Assembly (NCBI GenBank): GCA_023150295.1
Contig: JAKLLE010000038.1
Span: forward strand, 1-34,137
Length of the DNA stretch: 34,137 bases
Reading direction: 5' to 3'
DNA from: Giesbergeria sp.
GTDB taxonomy: Bacteria; Pseudomonadota; Gammaproteobacteria; Burkholderiales; Burkholderiaceae_C
In this document: piece by piece, positions 16,747 to 24,118 of the stretch
Layout of the letters: each line of letters starts with the position of its first letter
Position numbering within the stretch: the first letter of the stretch is position 1
Notes under the pieces: generated by a model
Database searches by the model: none
Seen by the model: the letters and a program-made list of their open reading frames with translations, nothing else
What the model was told of the DNA's origin: nothing
Made by a program: the position numbers and the translations under genes

Positions 16747-16831
16747 GGGTGCCGTCAAGGCGCGCAGGGCCGTGTCCTCGGCTGCGCCTGCGGGCCGCAC
16801 CCACCCTGCGCTTGTTTCCTTGACGGCACCC
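16747..16831 (+). ncRNA. Candidate structured RNA: nested 14-bp + 8-bp inverted repeats
   Basis: GGGTGCCGTCAAGG (16747-16760) pairs perfectly with CCTTGACGGCACCC (16818-16831). Directly inside, GCGCAGGG (16762-16769) pairs with CCCTGCGC (16804-16811). The 34-nt apical part is also GC-rich. The structure lies 164 nt before the DUF932 start and has no T-run, so it is not a simple terminator. It may be a regulatory RNA, a protein-binding site or a single-strand origin; function is unknown. Confidence 0.5.
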
Positions 16832-16995
16832 ATCCGCGCGCTCCTGACCGTCGCGGGCGATGAACTCAGGAAAGACGGTGGCAACGAGGCCAACCGGGTT
16901 CTTCGTGCCGCCCCCACCGGAAGCCCGAAGAGGGCTCTGAATCTAGGAATCCGGTGAGGCTTTTTCAACAGCCAACATCGTCAGGAGAAATCACC

Positions 16996-17823
16996 ATGCA
17001 ACTCGCATCCCGTTTCGCGCCGCAATCGCCGGTGCTGCGTTCCGAGCATCCCTTGTCGGATGACCAGATCAGGGTCGTGGCCCCGTCCATCTTCGCGCAA
17101 GCACCGCACGGCAGCCGCTCCGAGCGGTATAGCTACATCCCTACGGCCACCGTGCTGCAGGAACTGAGAGGGGAAGGCTTTCAACCTTTCATGGTCTGCC
17201 AGACCCGTGTGCGCGAGGAAGGGCGGCGCGATTTCACCAAACACATGATCCGGCTGCGCCACGCCAGCCAAATCAATGGCCGGGAGGCCAACGAAATCAT
17301 CCTGCTCAACTCCCATGACGGGACCAGCAGCTACCAGATGCTGGCGGGCATGTTCCGCTTCGTCTGCCAGAACGGGCTGGTGTGCGGCGACACCGTGGCC
17401 GATGTGCGCGTGCCCCACAAGGGCGATGTGGCGGGGCAGGTCATCGAGGGCGCGTATGAAGTCCTAGATGGCTTCGGTCAGGCGCAGCAGTCCCGCGAAT
17501 CCATGCAGGCGATCACCCTGGACGCCGGGGAGTCGGAGGTGTTCGCCCGCGCAGCTCTGACCCTTAAGTACGACGACCCGGCCAAGCCCGCACCCATCAC
17601 GGAAACGCAAATCCTGATGCCGCGCCGCACGGACGACGACGGGCGCGACTTGTGGAGCGTGTTCAACCGCACCCAAGAAAACCTCATCAAGGGCGGCCTG
17701 CGCGCCCGCGCCGCCAACGGGCGCCGCCAGAGCACCCGGCCCGTGCAGGGCATTGACCAGAACCTGCGCCTGAACCGCGCCCTGTGGCTGTTGGCCGATG
17801 GCATGCGCCAGCTCAAGGCCTGA
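16996..17823 (+). CDS. DUF932 (phage/plasmid-like) protein
   Basis: 275-aa protein of the DUF932 family, common on plasmids, ICEs and phages, with no established biochemical role. Visible family features: HGSRSERYSYIPTATVLQEL, EGFQPFMVCQTRVREEGRRDFTKHMIRLRH, EIILLNSHDGTSSYQMLAGM, FRFVCQNGLVCGDTVADVRVPHKG, and the C-terminal NRTQENLIKGGLRARA with RPVQGIDQNLRLNRALWLL. Length is typical. Start at 16996 with AGGAG 8 nt upstream. It is followed 96 bp later by the ParB-like gene, a pairing often seen in such elements. It sits behind an unusually long leader. Confidence 0.85.
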   Translation: MQLASRFAPQSPVLRSEHPLSDDQIRVVAPSIFAQAPHGSRSERYSYIPTATVLQELRGEGFQPFMVCQTRVREEGRRDFTKHMIRLRHASQINGREANEIILLNSHDGTSSYQMLAGMFRFVCQNGLVCGDTVADVRVPHKGDVAGQVIEGAYEVLDGFGQAQQSRESMQAITLDAGESEVFARAALTLKYDDPAKPAPITETQILMPRRTDDDGRDLWSVFNRTQENLIKGGLRARAANGRRQSTRPVQGIDQNLRLNRALWLLADGMRQLKA

Positions 17824-17919
17824 GCTTCGTCCGGAGGGGCGCAGCCCCTCCTGCCATTCCTTGTTTGTCTGACTTCCCATTTTTCTCTTTCCCTTTCTTT
17901 GACCGATAGGAGCTTCATC

Positions 17920-19968
17920 ATGAACACCGCTACCTTTCAAGAAACCAACACCAAACTCACGGGCAGCGCTGCCGCCGCCATGGCGGCTTCGCCGGAACTG
18001 CTGCTGATTCCGTTGTCCAGGCTGCGGCCCTCCAGCCGCAATGTCCGCAAGAGTGGCGGCACTTCGATCCCCGAACTCGCATCCAGCATCGCCCGTGTGG
18101 GCCTCCTGCAAAACCTCACCGTGGTGGCCGCGCCCGATGGCGAGCATTACGAGGTGGTGGCCGGGCGCCGTCGTATGGCTGCCCTCAAACTGCTGGCCAA
18201 GCGCCGCAAACTGGCGAAGGACTACGAGGTCCATTGCCTGCTGGTGCAGGATGATGCGGCGCGCACCGTGAGTCTCACCGAGAACGTTCAGCGCGAGGCC
18301 ATGTCCCCCATCGAGGAACTGTTCGCCTGGAAAGACCTTGTGGCCGAGGGGCGGCCCGTGGAGGATATTGCAGCCGATTTCGGTGTGACACCCTTGGTGG
18401 TGCAGCGGCGCCTGAAGCTCGCCAACGTATCGCCCCGGCTGCTGGCGGACTTCGGTAAGCAGATCGTGACGCTGGAGCAATTGATGGCGCTGGCCATCAC
18501 TGACGACCATGCAGCGCAGGAGGCGGCGTTCTACGAATCACCGCAATGGCAGCGCAACCCGGACGCGCTGCGCGACCACCTGACCAGTGAAGAGATCGAC
18601 GCCAGCCGCGATGCGGTGGCGCACTTTGTCGGGCTGGAGGCGTACGAACAGGCAGGCGGCGGCGTGCGCCGCGACCTGTTCGCGGATGATCACAACGGCA
18701 TCTTCCTGACTGATGGCGCGCTGCTGGACACCTTGGCGCGGGACAAGCTCGTTCCACTGGCCGAGCAGGTGCGTGCCGAAGGCTGGGCCTGGGTGGATGC
18801 CGCTTCGCGTGCCACAGCATCTGACCTGTACCAATTCCAGCGGGTGCGCAGCACACGCCGGGAACCCACCAAGCCCGAGGCCAAGCGCATTGCCAAGCTG
18901 GAAGACCAGCAGGCGAAGCTGCAGGAGCAACTGGACGAAGATAACGATGACATGACCGACGGGCAGGCGCAGGCGCTGCATGACGCCCTGGACGCACTCG
19001 GCAACGAACTGGAGGCCATGGAGCGCCAACTGGTGGAGTACCCGCCTGCCGTGGTGGCGCTGGCCGGTGCCATCGTGTCGGTCGATTCCATGGGCGGGGT
19101 CGTGGTGCACCGTGGCCTGCTGCGAGAGGAACAAGTCAAGGCCCTGCGGGAACAGGCGCGGCAGGAAGAGGACGGGGCGGGCGGCAACCCGGATACCGGC
19201 ACCGACGAGCCTGCCAAGTCAGGACTCTCGGAGAAGCTGGCCAAGCGCCTCAGTGCGCACCGCACGGCAGCGCTGCAGGCCGAGGTGGCTCGGCATCCCC
19301 GCGTTGCGCTGGTGGCTCTGGTGCATCGCCTTGCGCTGCGGGTGATCGTGGAGAGTTATGGGGCGGGAGATTCGGTAGTCAATATTTCTGCGACACCACA
19401 GGATGGGCTTGGACTGCATGCGCCCGACATGGCAGATGCCCCAGCAGCCGTTGGCATGCGCAAGGTGCGGGAGGCCTGGGCCCATCGCCTGCCCAGCGAC
19501 TCGGACGCGTTGTTCGCGGAACTGCTGGCTTTCCCGCAGCAGGAGCTGGTGTCATTGCTGGCGGTGTGTGTGGCTTCCACGGTCAGCGCGCTGGCTTCGC
19601 AGGAAGGAGAAATCCCCGCCACTGCGCTGGCGCAGGCGGTGGACCTCGACATGCACGACTGGTGGACCCCGACCGCTGCAGGCTACTTCGAGCATGTCTC
19701 GAAAGCCAAAGCGCTGGAAGCGGCGCAGGTGTTTGCGCCCGATCAGGTGAACCGGCTGGGCAAGCTCAAGAAGGCCGAGATTGCGACCGAGGCCGAGCGG
19801 CTGGCTGCGGGGACGGGGTGGCTGCCGGTGATGCTCCGGGGGCAGGAATCGGCTGTCGAAGTCGAAGCGGAGGCGGGGCGCGAGGTCGGGGGTGATGCCG
19901 ATGTCTGTGCCGATACCAGCGGCAGCGTCGATTCGAAGGTCCACGAGGACGCACACGCTGAGGCGTGA
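17920..19968 (+). CDS. parB: ParB/RepB/Spo0J-family protein (large, plasmid/ICE type)
   Basis: 682-aa protein. Residues ~25-110 form the ParB nuclease-like (CTPase) domain: PLSRLRPSSRNVRK, HYEVVAGRRRMAALKLL, and box LTENVQREAMSPIEE, followed by an HTH region (VEDIAADFGVTPLVVQRRLKLANVSP). The rest is a long tail with a coiled coil (AKLEDQQAKLQEQLDED, ALDALGNELEAMERQL) and an acidic, repetitive C-terminus. Canonical ParB is about 300 aa, so this is the enlarged form seen on conjugative elements, where it likely acts in maintenance or regulation rather than simple segregation. It is not next to parA (6.4 kb away). Start ATG 17920 with TAGGAG upstream. A strong terminator follows immediately. Confidence 0.85.
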   Translation: MNTATFQETNTKLTGSAAAAMAASPELLLIPLSRLRPSSRNVRKSGGTSIPELASSIARVGLLQNLTVVAAPDGEHYEVVAGRRRMAALKLLAKRRKLAKDYEVHCLLVQDDAARTVSLTENVQREAMSPIEELFAWKDLVAEGRPVEDIAADFGVTPLVVQRRLKLANVSPRLLADFGKQIVTLEQLMALAITDDHAAQEAAFYESPQWQRNPDALRDHLTSEEIDASRDAVAHFVGLEAYEQAGGGVRRDLFADDHNGIFLTDGALLDTLARDKLVPLAEQVRAEGWAWVDAASRATASDLYQFQRVRSTRREPTKPEAKRIAKLEDQQAKLQEQLDEDNDDMTDGQAQALHDALDALGNELEAMERQLVEYPPAVVALAGAIVSVDSMGGVVVHRGLLREEQVKALREQARQEEDGAGGNPDTGTDEPAKSGLSEKLAKRLSAHRTAALQAEVARHPRVALVALVHRLALRVIVESYGAGDSVVNISATPQDGLGLHAPDMADAPAAVGMRKVREAWAHRLPSDSDALFAELLAFPQQELVSLLAVCVASTVSALASQEGEIPATALAQAVDLDMHDWWTPTAAGYFEHVSKAKALEAAQVFAPDQVNRLGKLKKAEIATEAERLAAGTGWLPVMLRGQESAVEVEAEAGREVGGDADVCADTSGSVDSKVHEDAHAEA

Positions 19969-19973
19969 ACATG

Positions 19974-20002
19974 AAGCCCCGGCCGTTGGGCCGGGGCTTT
20001 TT
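19974..20002 (+). terminator. Rho-independent terminator after parB-like gene
   Basis: AAGCCCCGGCC (19974-19984), loop GTTG, GGCCGGGGCTT (19989-19999), with the T-run continuing to 20002. An 11-bp perfect stem starting 5 nt after the stop codon. Confidence 0.95.
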
Positions 20003-20013
20003 GAATAGGCGCG

Positions 20014-20041
20014 ACGCGCGCGGCAGGTCTGCCGCGCGCGT
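20014..20041. repeat. Perfect 28-nt inverted repeat
   Basis: Thirteen-bp arms ACGCGCGCGGCAG (20014-20026) and CTGCCGCGCGCGT (20029-20041) separated by GT. It starts 12 nt after the preceding terminator and has no T-run. Its perfect symmetry suggests a dimeric protein site or a second, extremely stable hairpin. Confidence 0.8.
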
Positions 20042-20204
20042 TGGAACTTCCGAAGTGCCAAGTCTGCTGCGCTCAGAGCGACGGGGTACGCCAGAACTTG
20101 CTGCGGTGGGTGGGAAGAGTCTGCGGGACACGAGAGCATCGAGCAGCACCGATCACCCGGAATACCGCGCTGATCAGGCTTGTGACAACCCACCCGGACA
20201 ACCC

Positions 20205-20669
20205 ATGAACCACCAAGGCGTCAGCGAGATTTTCTTTGAAGAGTCCTACACCGTGCCGGCAGACCAGACGGCGAAGTCGCTCTTTGCCCGGCTGCCACAC
20301 GGCAGCGGCTATGCGGAGCGGTTGATTGAATGCCTTGCCACGGGGTACCTGGTGGCGGTGGTCGAATCCATTTGCATCCGTGAGATGCAGCAGCACGTCG
20401 ATGCGGCCGAAGTGGTGGTTGGCCGAACGATTCGCATCGACCACCGAGGACCTATCCCGCCAGGATCCTCTCTGCGGCTGCGCGGATGGCTGGAACGGAT
20501 GGGGGAGCGGAGCGCGACGTTCCGTGTGCAGGCCTGCGACACGGACGAAATCGTGTGCGAAGCCACTGTCACGCTGGTGGCGGTGCAGCGGACGGCCATC
20601 GAGACGCGCATCGCGGCCAAGGTTGAGGCGCTGCAGCGTGAGCATCAGCCTATGGGAATGGCGCGATAG
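20205..20669 (+). CDS. FlK-like hotdog-fold thioesterase
   Basis: 154-aa hotdog-fold protein resembling fluoroacetyl-CoA thioesterase FlK. The FlK catalytic triad appears conserved in position and context: Thr46 and Glu54 in CLATGYLVAVVESICIREM, and His80 in IDHRGPIPPG, followed by the family-like VQACDTDEIVCEATVTLVAV. FlK hydrolyses fluoroacetyl-CoA; most relatives have unknown acyl-CoA substrates, so detoxification is only one possibility. The ATG at 20205 starts the conserved part. It ends 15 bp before the methyltransferase ATG (3 bp before an alternative GTG), so the two are likely one operon. A thioesterase is unusual among element maintenance genes. Confidence 0.75.
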   Translation: MNHQGVSEIFFEESYTVPADQTAKSLFARLPHGSGYAERLIECLATGYLVAVVESICIREMQQHVDAAEVVVGRTIRIDHRGPIPPGSSLRLRGWLERMGERSATFRVQACDTDEIVCEATVTLVAVQRTAIETRIAAKVEALQREHQPMGMAR

Positions 20670-20684
20670 CCCGTGGATGCGAGG

Positions 20685-21422
20685 ATGCGTCCATACTACC
20701 AGGACGACTTCGTTACCTTTTACCACGGCCGCGCTCAGGACGTGCTTCCGCGCCTGCCCAAGGCCGACGCCATTGTGACCGATCCCCCCTATGCGGAGAC
20801 CAGCCTCCAATGGGACCGGTGGGCCGACGGACGGCCTGCGTTGGCGGGCAAAGTGGCGAACCAGATGTGGTGCTTTGGTTCGACGCGCATGTTCATGGAG
20901 CGTGCAGCGGAATTTGAGGGGTGGCATTTGTCGCAGGACATCGTGTGGGAGAAGCACAACGGCTCGAACGCTTTTGCGGACCGGTTTCGGAGGATCCATG
21001 AACTGGCCCTGCACTTCTACCGGGGCAACTGGCGGGACATCTACAAGGAACCCCAGTTCAGCTACGAGGCCACGGCCCGCTCCCTGCGCCGCAAGAGCCG
21101 CCCCACGCAATGGGGCGGCATGGGGCCCAGCGCCTACACCAGCGAAGATGGCGGGCCGAAGCTCATGGAGAGCGTCATCTATGCGCGCAGCTGCCACGGC
21201 TACGCGGTCAACGAGACGCAGAAGCCCGAGGCCATCGTGGCCCCGCTCATCCAGTACAGCGTGCCGCCAGGCGGACTGGTGGTGGATTGCTTCGCAGGAA
21301 GCGGAACCACCCTGGCAGTGGCCCGCAAGACAGGGCGGCGCTCCATCGGCATCGAGCTTCGCGAGGATCAATGCCAGCGCATCGTGGAGCGGCTGTCACA
21401 ACGCGAATTGCCTGACGCTTGA
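20685..21422 (+). CDS. DNA methyltransferase, beta-class (N6-adenine or N4-cytosine)
   Basis: 245-aa SAM-dependent DNA methyltransferase. Catalytic motif IV DPPY at residues 33-36 (DAIVTDPPYAETSLQWD) comes before the SAM-binding motif I (VVDCFAGSGTTLAVA, near 205), the order that defines the beta class; RRSIGIELREDQC follows. Between them lies a variable region likely to hold target recognition. No restriction endonuclease gene is adjacent, so it is an orphan methyltransferase, possibly protecting the element from host restriction or regulating its genes. The ATG at 20685 (MRPYYQDDFVTFYHG) fits the family start better than the GTG at 20673. Target base and site cannot be read from sequence. 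Confidence 0.9.
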   Translation: MRPYYQDDFVTFYHGRAQDVLPRLPKADAIVTDPPYAETSLQWDRWADGRPALAGKVANQMWCFGSTRMFMERAAEFEGWHLSQDIVWEKHNGSNAFADRFRRIHELALHFYRGNWRDIYKEPQFSYEATARSLRRKSRPTQWGGMGPSAYTSEDGGPKLMESVIYARSCHGYAVNETQKPEAIVAPLIQYSVPPGGLVVDCFAGSGTTLAVARKTGRRSIGIELREDQCQRIVERLSQRELPDA

Positions 21423-21812
21423 GCGTCGGTGACGGCTGGCGTGAGTCGCCTCGGGCGCTGTGCCCAACTGCTGCGCGACGGTGAGGCGGACCGGCGCCGG
21501 GGGCCATGAATCCTTTCTGTACAGGATCACCCCCACAGCGGCCTTGTATATGCCGTGAATCCTGGCTCGGGCACGGCGGTGCTGCACTTCGTTTGCGCCG
21601 CCTCGAGCTTGTTCGCCGCAACCGTCCGGCCCGACAAATTTCCCCTCCGCTGTGCGGATTCCTCGCGCGGCAAATTTCTCGGGCCTCCCGGTCCTTCGCT
21701 GCGCTGCGGCCCCTGTGCTTCGCTGCGGGATGCGGCGCGCCCGACCCTCGCCCATCGGATCACGCCAAGGCCGCGATGGGCGCGACCTGGACAACCTCGA
21801 AAGGACTTCATC
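21423..21812 (+). other. Long structured leader C upstream of the DUF736 gene (no gene)
   Basis: 390 nt with no supportable gene. It holds an inverted repeat GGCCCGA/TCGGGCC around paired ACAAATTTC-like words, two copies of CTTCGCTGCG (21694-21703 and 21718-21727), and a 9-bp perfect inverted repeat CGCCCATCG (21749-21757) / CGATGGGCG (21774-21782) that ends 30 nt before the DUF736 start. It resembles leader A in style, but I see no clear homology to it. Confidence 0.5.
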
Positions 21813-22121
21813 ATGGCCAACATCGGCACCTTCACCACACAGAACGGCAGCTACACCGGCACGGTTCGCACCCTGACGCTCAACGTCAAGGTCCGGCTCG
21901 TGCCCAGCGACAAGGCAAGCGAGAACGCTCCGGACTACCGCGTCGTCGCCGGCAACGGACTGGAGATCGGCGCTGCGTGGAAGAAGCTCAGCAAGGCGGA
22001 GCGTCCCTACCTGTCCGTGACCCTGGACGATCCATCCTTCCCTGCCACCCTCTATGCCCGCCTGGTCGAAGGCGAGGATGGTGCGCACAACCTGATCTGG
22101 TCACGCAGCAAGGGCGACTGA
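21813..22121 (+). CDS. DUF736 family protein
   Basis: 102-aa protein with the full DUF736 signature: MANIGTFTTQNGSYTGTVRT at the start, LNVKVRLVPSDKASENAPDY, GAAWKKLSKAERPYLSVTLD, and a C-terminal HNLIWSR. DUF736 genes are near-constant companions of conjugative transfer and relaxase genes on alpha- and betaproteobacterial plasmids and ICEs; molecular function is not established. Small basic size and the element context suggest a DNA- or RNA-associated role (inference). ATG at 21813 with AAGGA about 9 nt upstream. It is monocistronic: a long leader precedes it and a strong terminator follows. Confidence 0.92.
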   Translation: MANIGTFTTQNGSYTGTVRTLTLNVKVRLVPSDKASENAPDYRVVAGNGLEIGAAWKKLSKAERPYLSVTLDDPSFPATLYARLVEGEDGAHNLIWSRSKGD

Positions 22122-22132
22122 CGTCGCCCTCG

Positions 22133-22158
22133 GCGCCCCGCTCAGCGGGGCGCTTTTG
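22133..22158 (+). terminator. Rho-independent terminator after the DUF736 gene
   Basis: GCGCCCCGCT (22133-22142) pairs with AGCGGGGCGC (22144-22153), followed by TTTTG. Twelve nt after the stop codon. Confidence 0.9.
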
Positions 22159-22785
22159 TCTCAGTGCTTCGGAGGGGAGGGCGGTACGCGAGCTGTTTCG
22201 CCTTTCGGCAGTACGGAAATGCGTGAAAGCGTTCATCCGTATTTGCGGATGGGTGCATTGTTGGATCTGTGTATTTGCTGTTTTGCGGGTTTCCGTGAAT
22301 CCGTCGTGATGGGTTCATGGGACTGCGGTTTTGCGTCAAGGTGTCTTTGTGGCTCTACTGAGTTGTGCGTCTCCGGCCTGGCCGGACCGCGCTGGCGTGC
22401 TGTGCACCGAGCCACCGGAGGCGTCTCGTCCCTGCGGGCTTTCATCGCTGACGCCTTCGCCCCTGCGGTGCTGCGCGCTGTGCTTGCCTCCTAGGGATCG
22501 ACCTGCGGCCCATCCCCGCCGCGCCGGGCTTGGCGCCCCCTCCGATACCGCCGAACCGGCTTGCCGGATCGGCAGGGAGGGCAGTGTCTCCGATGACCGG
22601 CCTGTGTGGTGGACGGACTGGCTTGCTGTTCCCTTCACCGTATCACGCCGATCTCGTCGTCAAGGTCTGCGCGTGCTGTGCACGCTGGCGTCCTGGCGGC
22701 CGTCTTCGAACCCTGACGCCTGCGCTGCGCCGTGCTGCTTCCGGTCTCGGGCAATCCCGCCCTGATTCCTTCCAAGGAGAAGACC
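22159..22785 (+). other. Long structured leader B upstream of the first DUF2958 gene (no gene)
   Basis: About 630 nt with no supportable gene. It includes a hairpin CATCCG-TATTTG-CGGATG near 22235-22252, the leader repeat copy B (22367-22566), and a small stem GCGTGC-TGT-GCACGC near 22670. AAGGAG lies shortly before the ATG at 22786. Short open frames here are Arg/Pro/Ala-rich and look like noise of GC-rich DNA. Confidence 0.5.
22367..22566 (+). repeat. Leader repeat, copy B
   Basis: Homologous to 16385-16616 in the same orientation, with the longest exact words at 22508-22524 and 22544-22560. About 30 nt shorter than copy A through small deletions. It lies 220 nt before the DUF2958 start, against 380 nt before DUF932 for copy A. 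Confidence 0.75.
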
Positions 22786-23133
22786 ATGACGAAGCTCATC
22801 ACGGACGAACAGCGCGCGCAACTGCTGGCCAATGGCCGGCAATCCCTCGAACAAGAAGATTTTGACCCTGCTCCAGTGCTCAAGCTGTTCACCCCGGACG
22901 CCGGTGCGACCTGGCTGCTGACCGAGATGGACCCCGACGGTCACGACCACGTGTTTGGGCTGTGCGACCTGGGGCTGGGCTATCCCGAATTGGGGTGGGT
23001 CAGCCTGGCAGAACTTGCAACTGTGCGTGGCCGGCTGGGACTTCCGGTGGAACGGGACCGGCACTTCACTCCGCAGAAGCGTCTGAGTGTCTACGCACGT
23101 GAGGCGCGTCTTGCGGGGCGGATTGTGGCGTAG
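22786..23133 (+). CDS. DUF2958 family protein (paralogue 1)
   Basis: 115-aa protein of the DUF2958 family, found mainly on plasmids and ICEs; function unknown. It opens with MTKLITDEQRAQLLANGRQS, then PAPVLKLFTPDAGATWLLTE, GLCDLGLGYPELGWVSLAEL and ends with RDRHFTPQKRLSVYAREARL. ATG at 22786 preceded by AAGGAGAAG. A clear paralogue lies at 23669-24010 (roughly 40-45% identity by eye), with a divergent XRE regulator between them. Aromatic and acidic positions of the central block are conserved between the two copies. Confidence 0.85.
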   Translation: MTKLITDEQRAQLLANGRQSLEQEDFDPAPVLKLFTPDAGATWLLTEMDPDGHDHVFGLCDLGLGYPELGWVSLAELATVRGRLGLPVERDRHFTPQKRLSVYAREARLAGRIVA

Positions 23134-23229
23134 CAGTCCCGGGCGCCGCTTCGGTGGTGCCCTTCACTGTGACATAGGCGGTCGCTTCAGTGCTTTGTTC
23201 GGGGCCGACGCGTTCGCAATGAGGAACAG

Positions 23230-23484
23230 CTAAATACCCGCAGTGGCTAAAAGGGTGGATGGGCGAACCTCGAGCGCCTCGGCGATCTTGCTCAGGTTGA
23301 TCACTGCCACGTTGTGCTCGCCTCTCTCGATTCCACCCATGTAGGACCTGTCAATGCCAGCGAGGTCCGCCAATGCTTCTTGAGAAATGTTGCGAGTGGC
23401 ACGCGTACGTCTGATCGCATCGCCTATTGCGATGAGGATCGGGTCTTTTGCGAAAGACGGAGACGGTTTGGCCACAACCGTCAC
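23230..23484 (-). CDS. XRE-family helix-turn-helix regulator
   Basis: 84-aa Cro/C1-type repressor-like protein. The HTH spans residues ~18-70: IGDAIRRTRATRNISQEALADLAGIDRSYMGGIERGEHNVAVINLSKIAEAL (shown here only as landmarks: SQEALADLAGIDRSYMGGIE is the recognition region). The start is a GTG at 23484 and is uncertain; a second GTG is three codons downstream. It is divergent from the second DUF2958 gene with 184 bp between, where it probably binds. Small single-domain XRE proteins in ICEs often control maintenance or transfer genes. Confidence 0.8.
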   Translation of the reverse strand: MTVVAKPSPSFAKDPILIAIGDAIRRTRATRNISQEALADLAGIDRSYMGGIERGEHNVAVINLSKIAEALEVRPSTLLATAGI

Positions 23485-23668
23485 TGTCTCGGGTGACGGG
23501 AAATAACACCACGGGATAAGATACCCAGAAAGGAGTGCTACTGAAATCCACTGGTACTACAGGCCGGACGCAGGTGGCATGCGATGGCGGCTACGGAAGC
23601 CCTTAAACGGAATGCCCGTTGGAGTGTTTGCGTTCTGTACTAGGATGTAACTCTTGGATACGACCACA

Positions 23669-24010
23669 ATGCCCTTTCTTACCAGCGAGCAGCAAAGCCA
23701 GATGTTGACCAACGGCGCAGCGCGTGCGCGTGGTGAGGCATTGGATCCCCTGCCAGTCGTCAAGCTCTACACGCTGGATGCTGGGGCCGTGTGGTTGCTG
23801 ACGGAGCTGGATGTCGACGGAGACCGAGCGTTCGGGCTGTGCGATGCTGGCACGGGGTGTCCCGAACTGGGGCATGTCAGCCTCTCGGCCCTGGAGGGTG
23901 TGCGGGGCCCACGCGGCATGCGCATCGTGGCCGACCCGCATTTCAAGCCCCGCCAGACGCTCTCGGGCTACCTGTCTGATGCGCAGCGCGACGGCTCGAT
24001 CAACGACTGA
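23669..24010 (+). CDS. DUF2958 family protein (paralogue 2)
   Basis: 113-aa paralogue of the protein at 22786-23133: MPFLTSEQQSQMLTNGA at the start, PVVKLYTLDAGAVWLLTELD, GLCDAGTGCPELGHVSLSAL and DPHFKPRQTLSGYLSDAQRDG. The ATG at 23669 aligns with the start of paralogue 1; a TTG at 23654 would add five residues. The two copies differ enough that the duplication is not recent or came from different elements. It may be under the control of the divergent XRE gene. Confidence 0.82.
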   Translation: MPFLTSEQQSQMLTNGAARARGEALDPLPVVKLYTLDAGAVWLLTELDVDGDRAFGLCDAGTGCPELGHVSLSALEGVRGPRGMRIVADPHFKPRQTLSGYLSDAQRDGSIND

Positions 24011-24041
24011 TTGACACAGTCCTTTCTCGATCGCCCAGTGC

Positions 24042-24056
24042 GCGACGTGACGTCGC
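24042..24056. promoter_or_regulatory. 15-bp palindrome upstream of the DUF2285-type gene
   Basis: GCGACGT-G-ACGTCGC, perfect arms around one base, 63 nt upstream of the GTG at 24119. A dimer-binding operator is plausible; nothing else supports it. Confidence 0.35.
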
Positions 24057-24118
24057 CGAGATAGCGACCCTGTAACTTTCCCTCTGTGGCAGGTTTCCCC
24101 TTTTTGCTGGAGGATTCC

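Larger units (their letters stand above)
16204..16995 (+). other. Long structured leader A upstream of the DUF932 gene (no gene)
   Basis: 792 nt with no supportable coding sequence: open frames here are short, Arg/Ala/Pro-rich and lack family resemblance. It contains a block (16385-16616) homologous to one at 22367-22566, and a two-tier hairpin (16747-16831). It ends in AGGAG 8 nt before the DUF932 start. It could be a long 5' leader, a promoter plus regulatory RNA, or a replication/transfer locus. Confidence 0.55.

Noticed and set aside
16364-16957. Several 60-110-codon frames in leader A
   Set aside because: Arg/Pro/Ala-rich, overlapping on both strands, no ribosome sites. The homologous block in leader B does not keep the same frames.
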